Shown: piece by piece, positions 22,601 to 33,198 of the stretch | Position numbering within the stretch: the stretch's first letter is position 1 | Layout of the letters: every line of letters begins with the position of its first letter | Origin: Glebionis coronaria | Lineage: Eukaryota > Streptophyta > Magnoliopsida > Asterales > Asteraceae | Direction: 5' to 3' | Assembly: GCA_025667525.1 (NCBI GenBank) | Contig: CM046882.1 | Span: 26,315,394-26,379,393 of the forward strand | DNA length: 64,000 nt | Made by a program: the position numbers and the translations under genes | Notes under the pieces: model-generated | The model's database searches: none | What the model was told of the DNA's origin: nothing | What the model saw: only the letters and a program-made list of their open reading frames with translations

Positions 22601-22959
22601 TGAGAGAAGAGAAAAAAGATAAGCTAAGTTTCTGTAAATCGTTGAGGATAAGGTCTGGTGAAAAGTTTCCCCAGCGACATGTCGTTGGGGAAAATTTCCT
22701 TTTCTTGACGAACTTTTCCCCAGCGACATGTCGCTGGGGAAAGCTTAGAATTTGTCGTTTTACGCAGCTGGTTTAATAAACGTTGGATATTAACGAAACT
22801 TACCCCAGCAACATGTCGCTGGGGAAACCTTTATTTTGTCGGTTTGTGAAAGAAGCGCGTTAATGAAATTTTTTGGAGGGATTTCTAAAATTGGTCAACG
22901 AAACTTACCCCAGCGACATGTCGCTGGGGAAACTTTTTTAACAATTCATGATATTTACT

Positions 22960-23412
22960 TTTAAATGCTTAATAATAATAATTTTATATAATTGTATTAT
23001 TATAATTTTATATAATTAAAAATAATAAGTTTTACATAATTGTATATTTTACTTTTTATATAATTAAAAATAATAAGTTTTATATAATTATATATTTTTA
23101 TATAAGATATTTATGTAAATTAGTTTTAAATGATTGATAATAATACGTTTTATATAATTATATATTTATATAATAAGTTTGATTGATAATAATACGTTTT
23201 AAATGATTAATAATAATAATTTTATATAATTGTATTATTATAATTTTATATAATTAAAAATAATAAGTTTTATATAATTATATATTTTACTTTTATATAA
23301 TTAAAAATAATAAGTTTTATATAATTATATATTTTTTATATAATGTATTTATGTAAATTAGTTTTAAATGATTGATAATAATACGTTTTATATAATTATA
23401 TATTTATATAAT
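22960..23412. repeat. A+T-rich repeat (TTTATATAATTA type)
   Basis: Irregular repeats of AATAATAAGTTTTATATAATTATAT-like text. A block of about 230 bp occurs twice (about 22970-23170 and 23205-23410). Confidence 0.7.
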
Positions 23413-23416
23413 AAGT

Positions 23417-23747
23417 AGAGGTTCAATGTATTAGATAGGGTTCAACATTATAGGTTCAATGTATTAGATAGGTTTCAGCATTAGAGGTTCAATGTATTAG
23501 ATAGGGTTCATCATTAGAGGTTCAATGTATTAGATAGGGTTCATTATTAGAGGTTCAATGTATTAGATAGGGTTCATCATTATAGGTTCAATGTATTAGA
23601 TAGGGTTCATCATTATAGGTTCAATGTATTAGATAGGGTTCATCATTAGAGGTTCAATGTATTAGATAGGTTTCAACAGTAGAGGTTCAATGTATTAGAT
23701 AGGGTTCAACATTATAGGTTCAATGTATTAGATAGGTTTCAACATTG
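23417..23747. repeat. 33-bp tandem repeat, ten copies
   Basis: GTTCAATGTATTAGATAGG recurs ten times with a 33-bp period and few substitutions. It ends about 120 bp before the GRF reading frame, in its presumptive upstream region. Confidence 0.93.
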
Positions 23748-23867
23748 GAGGGAAAATGTTAACAATTTCCCTCACTTTTTTAGCATAAAAAGAGAACCAT
23801 ACACACTCCTTATCATCACAACCACCAGCAGATTACACACACTTATCATCATAAACAAATTGTTATT

Positions 23868-24332
23868 ATGTACATGTTGAAGCATGAAGCTTTTCCGTGC
23901 AGGTGTGGACATGGAGATGTAGTTCTTCGAGAATCGTGGACAACTAAAAACTTTGGTAGACTGTACTATGCTTGTCCACGTTCACGGGTTCAACCTCCAG
24001 TTTCATATGGATGCAAATTTTTTTTATAGAAAGACGAACGCGTCCAACTACTAATCAAATCTCTTGGAGGTTCAATGAGCTTTTCTCCTCCAAGCTCTTC
24101 TTCAAGACCTTCAACGAACTTTTCTCCTCCAAGCTCTTCTACCAGACCTTCAACGATTCCAATTTCTTCTCCAAGCTCTTCAGCGTGTGCAAACTGTGTG
24201 CGCTTGAATGGAATGATAATGGTACTTGAGCGTACGATAGAGTTGTACCGCAACTCCGATAGGCACACATTGGATTCAGCTGCACTACTTCACGACCTTT
24301 ACGATGACATGGGGAACATTTGTTTGAACTAG
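23868..24332 (+). pseudogene. GRF-type zinc-finger protein, interrupted by one in-frame TAG
   Basis: From ATG 23868 the frame reads a GRF zinc finger: CRCGHGD, then SWTTKNFGRLYYACP, then YGCKFFL (ligands CxC...C...C). At the position where the family usually has Trp (FFxWxDE), there is a TAG (24027-24029, codon 54), followed directly by KDERVQLL. The frame then stays open to 24332, giving 154 codons with the TAG included, through a Ser/Pro-rich segment with repeated FSPPSSS units and a C-terminal helix-like tail. GRF fingers bind nucleic acid. A TGG to TAG change would explain the break; readthrough or a misplaced splice is the alternative. Confidence 0.75.
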
Positions 24333-24738
24333 TTTATGATGTATCTGTTTTCGTGTTTATGAGTCTATTATCGGTTTAATATCCATGTTTAATTAAGCGC
24401 GTGTTTAAGTGTCAGTGTAGAATAAAGTTAGGTTTAGGCGTGTCTGTTTGTAAGCCTCAATGAATGTTAACAATTTTTAATTAATATTAACAATGAATGT
24501 TAACAATTATCAGTGAATGTTAACTTTTGGCGGGCAAAATTTTGGCCGGAAAACATTGGCGGGAAAACATTAGCGGGAAAATTAACCATTTGTCTCACTT
24601 TTTTTTATCATAAAAAAGAGATATACTATTTTAAATTTTAATAACTTTATTTTTTAATATATATATTATATTTACTAAAATATTATATAAACATTACACA
24701 TTTTCTGAAAACTGGTGGTCAAATAGAAGTCAACGTTT

Positions 24739-25139
24739 CCCCAGCGACATGTCGCTGGGGAAAATTTTGTTACTTTTTTGTAAAATAGGCACGTTAACTT
24801 AATATCTTTTGGAGGGAATCCTAAAAGTTTCCCCAGCGACATGTCGCTGGGGAAAATTTTTGGCATAAATTAAACAACGCATTAACGCTAATCACTTGGA
24901 TTAGACGTGGGAGAAAGTTTCCCCAGCGACATGTCGCTGGGGAAAAGTTGGCGGGTTAATCTCCCGCTTGCATTAATTGTGAAGTAGTTTGGTCAAAATT
25001 CAGTCAACTTTTCCCCAGCGACATGTCGCTGGGGAAAATTTGCTTTGCTTTTTGGTCAAAATTTTTTCGAGAAAGTTTGCCACGTCAGAAAGTTTTTGTC
25101 GTTTAGCGACTTTTCCCCAGCGACATCATGTCGCTGGGG
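24739..25139. repeat. Right subterminal cluster of the 22-bp palindrome
   Basis: Copies at 24739-24760, 24831-24852, 24921-24942, 25013-25034 and 25115-25139, the last with three extra bases at its centre. Spacing is very regular at about 90-102 bp. It mirrors the left cluster. Confidence 0.93.
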
Positions 25140-27409
25140 AAAACCCCGATGGGGAAGGGCTGGATTGTTGTAGTGAAAGTAAATGAATCCCTCCAGATTA
25201 TCAATATATAAACGATGATCGGAGGATAACAAAATTTATTGATACATCTTACCTAAATCTATGATTCCATGTTAGACAATGTAAACCCATAGATGTTTTA
25301 TTGATATTCATGACTATTTATAAACCATAATCTTTATGGATCTGAAACCCACAAACAGGCTCGGCCAACCATATCCACTACAAACTAGATCGATGTTTAA
25401 TTTGTACTTTACCAAACAAAATGAATCATACCCTTAAGTTACTTAAATTTTGTACAACTTACTTACACAAATTCCATGCAAGAGTTTAGTGGATCGATCC
25501 AATCAGGTTTTAATCCCTTACTAGAATGTAGAATCTAACTATGGTAGAGTATTTTTATCTATTTGGCTAAAATATATTTCCTTTAGCCTAAAATGATAAA
25601 CGAAAAATACTTTAGCTAAAGAGATAAAATCATTTGCAACAGTTAGTTTCAAACTGTTGTAAAGTTGTTCGCGAAAATTCAGTTTGTTTGATGATTTAAC
25701 TTTGGATGGACAATCACATTCTTAAAAAAAAATTGAAAGGCTATATCCGCTTGAGACGTCACAAGAACGTTGTCTTAGTGATCAATGTGTAAGTGGCAAT
25801 GATAACATTCAATGGACATGGGATTGGCGTCGACCCAAAAGTGGAGAGTAGTTGGCAGAATTCAACGAGCTTATGGAGTTAATTTGTAACTTCCGCCATG
25901 TTGCATAAGAAAGAGAGTTGAAATTTCTTTTTAAGTAAGTCGAATTTGTTTTCTTTTAGATCACGAGGGTTGCTTTGCAATTAATAAATGCGGGCTTTTC
26001 TCGACTATCTTCCAACTAGATTGTCTTCTTATTCTCTCAAAAGTTTTAATTTTTATTGTCGATAAAAAACTGTATTCCACCTAAAGTGGAGTTAGACCTC
26101 AAAGGTATTGGCATACCTTCGATCTTATATCTCATTTGTGACAATTATTCTGAAACTACTAGTCATATTTTGGTCAAATGTGAATGGATCTCTCAACTTT
26201 GAAAAAAACTATTTTTTTGTGGTGGCTTTTAAATTCAAGACGGACTCTTCTTTTTTTGGAGACCTTGATTTCATCAAAAACTTATCTCGCAAAAGAAAAA
26301 GTTATTTCAAGGACATCAACTCTCATGTTTTGATTCCATTATATTCTCGTCATGTTAGTTGGTTTGGAATGCATGAACAAGAATATTTTTTCAGGCTAAA
26401 GCTGCTTCGTAGATTACATCTTCATCAAAATATAGCATCTTCGTATTCGTTAGTTGCACAATAGGTGTTAAAAAAAGTTCTTTTAACTAGGTTTTATGAT
26501 TTCTTGTCCTATGGATGCATGTAATGTTTTTAGTAGTACTTGAACTAGATATTTTGTAATACGTTGCTTTCTAGCTCACTGTTAAAAAGTACGAATTTTT
26601 TATATTTTATACGTATAAGCTATTTAAAAAAAAGTATCTATGTTTATAGAAATACTTTTTGTGTTTGTATCATTTTATACAAACATATTGGTTCACAATG
26701 TATTACCCATTGTTTGAAAGCAAAGTAAGTTTTATAAATGACTTCAGGTTTTAGCCATAAGAACATAAAGTTTTAACTATGCAAAAGGTTATTTAGGTAG
26801 TGACATCAGTGTGCATTTTTCTTTGTATTTTTTAGCTTTTATGATCAAATCCGTGAAGTGAAATGATATGTATTATTATACGCTGAATTATTATAACACA
26901 GGTCGCATGGACGGAATCAGGGTTTCTCATGGGTGTTTAGAAACCTTATGGATTTTTTCAATATAATGTTATGTTTTGAGAGAAATATTGATTTTTCTTT
27001 AATGTTCATCTCGTCCATCAATATATGTTTCTAGTTTACAGTTCAAACTTTTGTGTGTACCTGTCGATATTTAATCTTGATTCCGTCAACCCTAGCAAAG
27101 CACGGATGGATTTGGACGATACTCGTTAAGATACTCGTTCAGAAAACCTATGGAACAATATAATCAACTCTCAACATATCACAAACAAATGTAGTCCACA
27201 TAAAGAGTCAAAAGTATTGGAACTTAAGATTAAGATTATTCACAACTTCAAGTGGGAATCCGACTTATTTTAGTTATTTTTTTGTTTTTGGTTATTATTG
27301 AATTTTTCAAGTCGATGAAAATATTGGTTCTCTTTAACTTGCAATTTATACTTTTGTCTCGTTGCACTTAGTTTGAATGTTACGTTTTAAGAAGCATAAA
27401 TATTATAGA

Positions 27410-27700
27410 AAGTACAAAAACGGTTATGGTGATATACAAGAACTAATAACAATATCGAATATTTACAATGTAGGTTAACTATCGAGTTAGATGAATACAA
27501 ATTTGCGCATATATGTATAATAGAAAGTAGAAACGGTTATGGTGATACAAGAAGTAATACCAATGTCGAATATTTACAATGTAGGTTAACTATCGAGTTA
27601 GATGAATACAAATTTGCGCATATATGTATAATAGAAAGTAGAAACGGTTATGGTGATACAAGAAGTAATACCAATGTCGAATATTTACAATGTAGCTTAT
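27410..27700. repeat. 111-bp tandem repeat, about 2.6 copies
   Basis: ATAGAAAGTAGAAACGGTTA recurs with the following ATGTCGAATATTTACAATG block at a 111-bp period. It is a local expansion within the last array copy. Confidence 0.85.
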
Positions 27701-27967
27701 TACAACAAAAACGATACCCAGACGTACCAGAGAGCAGGGTATAGGAGAGGTGAGATGTAAACAAATAAACCGTTGGGCAAACCCGCAGGTAGACGAATGT
27801 GGATAGTCTTCAGATTTGTGAAAAACTTGTTTCTGGGAGATGGATTATTTCATCAGAGGTGTGAATGCTTGTCACTCCATCTTTAAGGTATTGAGACACT
27901 TTGAATATTAAGGAGTTTCCTTTTTTTTGAACGGCGATTATATTAAAAAGCTAGCAAGAAGCTAGAA

Positions 27968-30900
27968 TTACAACACAATACACTTAGGGTTTTTAAGCCA
28001 ATCGTTCCAACTGAACGAGCCTTTACATCGAAACTTACACCAAGTAAAAGAACTAGAAACAATATCATCGACCAACGTATTCTTCAAAGGCAACTTACTA
28101 TCAAATATCCTCTTGTTTCTGAAAATCCAAATAAACCACCAAGTAACATAGAAAACCCCTTCCAGTAAGCCTTTTATTTTATACGGAAAACGCAGCGCAA
28201 GGAGCCAATTCAACCAATCTTCGTAATAGTTAAATTCTACATAAGCCACATCCCACCATATAGCGATCTTACGATATATCTGTCTAGCCAACGAACATTT
28301 AAAAAACAGATGAGTTGTTGTTTCTGGCCCAACATCACAGTTAGGACAGGAAAGAGAAGTGATATCCATTCCCCGACGGGATATGTTAAACCTTGAAGGC
28401 AGAACATCAAGTTTAACTTTCCACGCAAAAATATTAATTTTGATTGGAACATACTTAACCCACCTGGTTACCGAAGCAACATTCTGAGACAAATGATCAT
28501 CAATTCTTTTTCTAATAGAGGCCACGGAAAAGCTGCCATCATTACCGAGGGTCCAGATGTACCTATCCGTCTGTGGAGCCAATAAAATATTTCTGACAGC
28601 GTCTTTCATCTCTATAAGCTGATGTTGTTCACTGCCGCCCCTAGCTGTACGACGTAAAGAACGTTCCAGACTAACGTCCCCCAGTTTGGAGCGAACAGAA
28701 ATATTCTTACTAATCTCTAAAGCAAAGATACGAGGAAACCTGTCACTTAATACCCCGGTATCTAGCCATTTATCCTTCCAAAATCGCGTAGCGCTGCCAT
28801 CACCCACTTTCAGCTTCAGGAATTCAAAAAAATCGATACCTTGCTGTTTAAGAATTCTGACTTCATTGACAATATTTAACCAACATGACCGACTACCTTT
28901 ACGTAAGTCTTTATGTATACTACCATCTTCCCCATGAATAGCTGTGACAACTTTACACCACAACGAATCATTTTCTGAAAAAAATCTCCACACCCATTTT
29001 AAAAGAAGGCCCCGATTCAACCCATATAGACTTGCCACGCCAAGACCCCCTTTTTCCTTTGCTGCAATAACACTGCTCCACCTGACCCATGACGGTCTTT
29101 TTGTTGTAGTATCATGACCATTAAAAAAACGGCTACGAATCGATTCCAACTCTTTTAACACCTTAATTGGAACTTTATAAATGGACATGTGAAAAATTGG
29201 AATGGAACCAAGAACCGACTTAATTAACGTAAATCGACCACCTATAGAGAGAGCTTTCATTTTCCACTTAGTCAATCTATCTTTAACCTTTTCTATAACC
29301 TCTCTCCAATTGTCCACCCTATGCATCGCTACTCCTATTTTAGTCCCTAAATACGTAAAAGGGAGCTGCAGTGTCAAACAACCTAGCTTGCTAGCAGCTT
29401 GTACCACCTTATTCGAATCTACATGCACCCCCAAAAGTTTACTCTTGCTCATATTAATTTTAAGACCGGAAGCCCTACGAAAACACTCCAACACCTTTGT
29501 AAGAGTATCGAAATTACCTTTGTTCCATTCTCCAACGAACACCGCATCGTCCGCAAAAAACATATGAGATACCGTAACCTCACTGCTAAGGTATATACCT
29601 TTGAACAAATCCGCATCAACCACCCTTTGGAAAGATAAATGAAGACTTTCCATTATAAGAATAAATAAAAACGGTGAAAGCGAATCACCTTGTTTGAGCC
29701 CCTTACAAAACTGGAACTCGGAAGTAGGGCTGCCGTTAACGAGGATCCACCCTCTTGATGACTGAAGACAGTTTAGAATCCAGTTCCGCCATTTAATACC
29801 AAACCCAAATTTGTTCAAAACATCGTCTAAGAAATCCCACCTGACTGAATCGTATGCTTTTTCAAAATCAACCTTAAAAACAAGAGCTTGTTTCTTCTTC
29901 GCCGAACACCATTGTATAACTTCGTTTAGAATAAAAGGCCCGTCCATAATTTGTCTTTTCGCCACAAAAGCGGACTGAACCTCATGAACTAAGTCCCCTA
30001 AAACCGGAATAAGACGATTGGCCAATATCTTGGTAATAATTTTATACAAGCTTCCAATGAGACAAATCGGCCTGAAGTCTTTGACCATATTCGCATCAGG
30101 AATTTTAGGGAGAAGAGCAATGAACGAAGAGTTACAACCCTTAGGAAATACTCCATGAACAAAAAAATATTCGACGGCCGAAACCACATCTTTTTCAATG
30201 AGATACCAGAACTGTCTATAGAACCCAAATGTGAAGCCATCTGGTCCAGGAGATTTGTCTATTCCACAATCCCATACAGCCTTCTTAATTTCCTCCTTAG
30301 ATACATCGACTTCCAGCCCGATTCTTTGCTCCATAGTAATAGTTTTGGGAAACGTCATGTCAATGGAAAGACGGTGAGCAGATGGCTTAGCAAATCTGGC
30401 GCTAAAGTGTTTAAAGAATTCATCTTTAACAAATTCTGGTTTATCTAACCAACGACCATCCTTCATCACCCCTCGAATAGTCCTTTGGCTGCGTTTTTTG
30501 TTGAGAACCCCATGAAAAAATCTTGTATTTTCGTCGCCTTCCACTGCCCATTTGATTTTAATCTTTTGAAGTGTTTCCATCGCACAAGTTTTATTTAAGT
30601 TAAGAATGGAATTAAAGACCTCCATCCGTTTCAGAGTGATATCGTCTGATCCTTTTCCTTTATCAATCTCCATATCTAATAAGTTCAGCTCTTCCCGAAG
30701 TCGTATTAACTCCATCTTTTGAGAGTTTTTTCTTCCACAGTTCCACTCTCTGATTTTATGCTTTAGAAACCTGAACTTCTTCATCAAATTACACATATCG
30801 TTATTACCATCACCCGGAGCTACATACCAAGTATCCTCCACAAATTTTCTGAATCCATCACTCTCCAACCAATGATGATAAAACCTAAACGGACTAGGAC

Positions 30901-31609
30901 CATAATCAACCAAAGCTTCACGGAGAAGAATAGGTCTATGATCCGATAGGAATCTATCCAAAGTAATGGCATTAAGATTAGGGTATGTGCTCCACGTGTT
31001 TTCCGAAATTAAAAAACGGTCTAATTTACTCATCTTAGTACCTGATTTATGACACCAAGTAAATCTACTACCTCCAAGAGGGACCTCGTCAAGCCCTGCA
31101 TTAGAAATAAAAGAATTAAATACCGCAGCATCCCGAGCATGAAATTCCGACCCGAACCTGTCCGTCTTAAGACGCACCTCATTGAAATCCCCCATCATTA
31201 TGACGACACCATCCCAATTACTAACCACCGAACCCAGATACTCCCATAACATCCTTTTTTCACCTCTATCATGCGGCGCATAAACATTAATCAATAGAGT
31301 CTTAACACCTGTTTTTAACCAAATCCCACGAACTATCACAAAGTAATCTGAAACTGTAGAACTCATCTTACGAAAGCAGTACGGATCCCAAGTACATAGA
31401 ATCCCCCCCGAGTTACCCACTGAATCGCTATGAACAAACTCAAAAGCAAAATTACCCCAACAAGCCTTAACCGTAATCATTTCCATATTCTCCATTTTAG
31501 TTTCCTGTAGAGCCATAACATTAACTTTATACTTGCCACATAACTCCCTGACCCAGTCTTTTTTCGCCTTCTGGGCAAGGCCTTGTATGTTCAAAGACAT
31601 AAAATTCAT
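27968..31609 (-). CDS. LINE ORF2: AP endonuclease and reverse transcriptase
   Basis: 1,213 residues, uninterrupted. N-terminal APE-type endonuclease, about residues 1-225, with NIQG, QETK, GDFNE, SKLDRFL and SDHRPI motifs. Reverse transcriptase, about residues 440-720, includes GPDGFTFGFY, RPICLIGSLYKI, FKVDFEKAYDSVRW, GLKQGDSLSP and the catalytic FADDAVF (Asp pair at residues 687-688, bases 29546-29551). A C-terminal zf-RVT finger (CPNCDVGPETTTHLFFKC) precedes the RNK tail. All catalytic residues that I can recognise are present. The product nicks DNA and copies its own RNA at the target. Confidence 0.95.
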   Translation of the reverse strand: MNFMSLNIQGLAQKAKKDWVRELCGKYKVNVMALQETKMENMEMITVKACWGNFAFEFVHSDSVGNSGGILCTWDPYCFRKMSSTVSDYFVIVRGIWLKTGVKTLLINVYAPHDRGEKRMLWEYLGSVVSNWDGVVIMMGDFNEVRLKTDRFGSEFHARDAAVFNSFISNAGLDEVPLGGSRFTWCHKSGTKMSKLDRFLISENTWSTYPNLNAITLDRFLSDHRPILLREALVDYGPSPFRFYHHWLESDGFRKFVEDTWYVAPGDGNNDMCNLMKKFRFLKHKIREWNCGRKNSQKMELIRLREELNLLDMEIDKGKGSDDITLKRMEVFNSILNLNKTCAMETLQKIKIKWAVEGDENTRFFHGVLNKKRSQRTIRGVMKDGRWLDKPEFVKDEFFKHFSARFAKPSAHRLSIDMTFPKTITMEQRIGLEVDVSKEEIKKAVWDCGIDKSPGPDGFTFGFYRQFWYLIEKDVVSAVEYFFVHGVFPKGCNSSFIALLPKIPDANMVKDFRPICLIGSLYKIITKILANRLIPVLGDLVHEVQSAFVAKRQIMDGPFILNEVIQWCSAKKKQALVFKVDFEKAYDSVRWDFLDDVLNKFGFGIKWRNWILNCLQSSRGWILVNGSPTSEFQFCKGLKQGDSLSPFLFILIMESLHLSFQRVVDADLFKGIYLSSEVTVSHMFFADDAVFVGEWNKGNFDTLTKVLECFRRASGLKINMSKSKLLGVHVDSNKVVQAASKLGCLTLQLPFTYLGTKIGVAMHRVDNWREVIEKVKDRLTKWKMKALSIGGRFTLIKSVLGSIPIFHMSIYKVPIKVLKELESIRSRFFNGHDTTTKRPSWVRWSSVIAAKEKGGLGVASLYGLNRGLLLKWVWRFFSENDSLWCKVVTAIHGEDGSIHKDLRKGSRSCWLNIVNEVRILKQQGIDFFEFLKLKVGDGSATRFWKDKWLDTGVLSDRFPRIFALEISKNISVRSKLGDVSLERSLRRTARGGSEQHQLIEMKDAVRNILLAPQTDRYIWTLGNDGSFSVASIRKRIDDHLSQNVASVTRWVKYVPIKINIFAWKVKLDVLPSRFNISRRGMDITSLSCPNCDVGPETTTHLFFKCSLARQIYRKIAIWWDVAYVEFNYYEDWLNWLLALRFPYKIKGLLEGVFYVTWWFIWIFRNKRIFDSKLPLKNTLVDDIVSSSFTWCKFRCKGSFSWNDWLKNPKCIVL

Positions 31610-33198
31610 TTATGAACCATGTCCTCTCCTTGAGATCCAATGATATTTTCTATATTAGTGATGCACCCTGTCATATCGTATCCCATGGCTTGCCCCACAT
31701 TCACAAGTTCTTCCATCATTTGCATAATCGACCCACCTGTTTTAGGAACTTTTGATTTTCGAAAACATTTAGACCTGCAGGATTCACAACTATCCCTGGT
31801 ATCTCGCATCTCATTCCTAACAGTATTGTTCACATCCGTGTCATCCATCTTACCCTTAGTACCACTATGAGCATTAACCGATTGATCTTGATCTGCCACA
31901 ATATCTTCTCCGGCTGGGGGAGTATAACCCGGAGGAAAAACACGACTACTTTCTGAGGTATCTTTCTTATTCTCATGTGCCTTATTATCTTTCAACAAAT
32001 CATATATAACGAATGGATCTTCTGACTGACCAACCTCATCCTTACTATTCTCTTTCTGCCTTGAAGGATTAACGTCTGGATTATCTTGTTTCTGAATCTC
32101 CTCGTATACAGTTTCTGAAACTGTCTCCCCATCACTCGCTTGAAAACCATCTTTGAAACTTGCTGAGATATCCCCTTCAACATCATTCTCATTGAACTCC
32201 CCATCTTCAGAGACTTCTTCGGTATCTTCTTCAAAATCTGGAACCCATCCTGTTACCTCCATAGCGCGCACCCAATATATCATACATCGCTGAACCATTT
32301 TAAATGATTCCATAATCGGTTTTATAACTTTAGTACTAATGCATAGTCTATTACTATGGAATCCGTCCTCTAACTCGTCCGCGTTAAGAAGAGTCCCCCA
32401 TCTAGACGCAATCCGATTAAAGGTATTACTCGACCACCATTTGAACGGAACCCCTTCAATATCCACCCACATAACCCTCTCATCTATGACAAAGTCTTGA
32501 TGCGCCGGAAAGAGCTGTGTAAACCAGGAAGCCACGGATCTGTTCTCCTTAAATTTATCCATGATACTCTTATCTTGAAATCGAATCATAACCCATAAAC
32601 CTCCCATATATTTGATGTTAAAGCTATCAAATCCCTCTTTTCCCAACACCGCCTTCAAATTATTGAGCGACCCTAGCACCTTAACCTTCCCAACTAGACT
32701 TAGTGAAGTGTCATCATGATTTAAGCATGAATCATCTAATACCATCGTAGGTATGTCTACTGTAACGTCATTCGATTTCATACCTCCAGTGACAACACGA
32801 GCATATGATTTGTTAGTCTCCACTTGCCTCGCCGTTTGTTTAGACCCATCTTGAGTAAACACATTCGATCCCTTCTGTGCATAACTAGGATTATGAATAT
32901 TCGAAGGTTCCCTTTTGAATCTGGAAACATTCGCGTGAAGTCTATGACGACCCACCCATACGGTGCACAAGTTACTTATCAGTCGCTCCTCATTAGTAAC
33001 TTTAATGAAACGCACAAAACCAAACCTCTTACCTGCTTTCGATCTTTTATTAGGAATATAAGTATCAGTTACCTGTCCATACAGGTTGCAAGTATGCCAT
33101 AGGTCCTTAGCACCATATCCATCAGGTAAATTAGTAACAAAAACAGACAAGGAAATCTTTGCAACATCATCCTCTTTAGAATTCTGGTATCCCGACAT
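31606..33198 (-). CDS. LINE ORF1 protein with RNA-recognition motif
   Basis: 530 residues, intact. An RRM occupies about residues 15-95 (VFVTNLPDG, then KRFGFVRFI as the RNP1-like motif). A second conserved block, WVMIRF...WVDIEGVPFKWW, at about residues 205-270 is of the DUF4283 type common in plant LINE ORF1. The C-terminal half is acidic and charged. It binds LINE RNA to form the retrotransposition particle. Its stop codon overlaps the ORF2 start (TGA within ATGA, 31606-31609), which suggests termination-reinitiation for ORF2. Confidence 0.88.
   Translation of the reverse strand: MSGYQNSKEDDVAKISLSVFVTNLPDGYGAKDLWHTCNLYGQVTDTYIPNKRSKAGKRFGFVRFIKVTNEERLISNLCTVWVGRHRLHANVSRFKREPSNIHNPSYAQKGSNVFTQDGSKQTARQVETNKSYARVVTGGMKSNDVTVDIPTMVLDDSCLNHDDTSLSLVGKVKVLGSLNNLKAVLGKEGFDSFNIKYMGGLWVMIRFQDKSIMDKFKENRSVASWFTQLFPAHQDFVIDERVMWVDIEGVPFKWWSSNTFNRIASRWGTLLNADELEDGFHSNRLCISTKVIKPIMESFKMVQRCMIYWVRAMEVTGWVPDFEEDTEEVSEDGEFNENDVEGDISASFKDGFQASDGETVSETVYEEIQKQDNPDVNPSRQKENSKDEVGQSEDPFVIYDLLKDNKAHENKKDTSESSRVFPPGYTPPAGEDIVADQDQSVNAHSGTKGKMDDTDVNNTVRNEMRDTRDSCESCRSKCFRKSKVPKTGGSIMQMMEELVNVGQAMGYDMTGCITNIENIIGSQGEDMVHK

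Larger units (their letters stand above)
21949..22929. promoter_or_regulatory. Central cluster of the 22-bp palindrome upstream of the Ptta-type gene
   Basis: Copies at 21949-21970, 22669-22690, 22718-22739, 22803-22824 and 22908-22929, three with one mismatch. They lie 0.4-1.3 kb upstream of the minus-strand start codon at 21585. Inference: by analogy with TnpA of Spm, the gene product could bind here and control its own promoter. Confidence 0.5.
18592..25175. mobile_element. CACTA element, 6.6 kb, with Ptta-type and GRF genes
   Basis: Termini CACTACAACAATC and GATTGTTGTAGTG form a perfect 13-bp TIR, with target duplication AAA on both sides (18589-18591 and 25176-25178). It contains a five-exon Ptta/En/Spm-family gene on the minus strand (19408-21585) and a GRF zinc-finger frame on the plus strand (23868-24332). 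It also has several minisatellites and about 16 copies of a 22-bp palindrome with arms CCCCAGCGACA. No TNP2 catalytic transposase is present, so the element is non-autonomous for cleavage although it may still supply a DNA-binding protein. Confidence 0.93.

Noticed and set aside
22325..22729. His-rich 134-residue ORF
   Set aside because: It is the antisense reading of the GGTGGTGAT minisatellite.
18636..25139. CRISPR-like array of regularly spaced palindromes
   Set aside because: Plant nuclear context, spacers of about 70 bp without array structure, no cas genes, and clear CACTA termini with target duplication.
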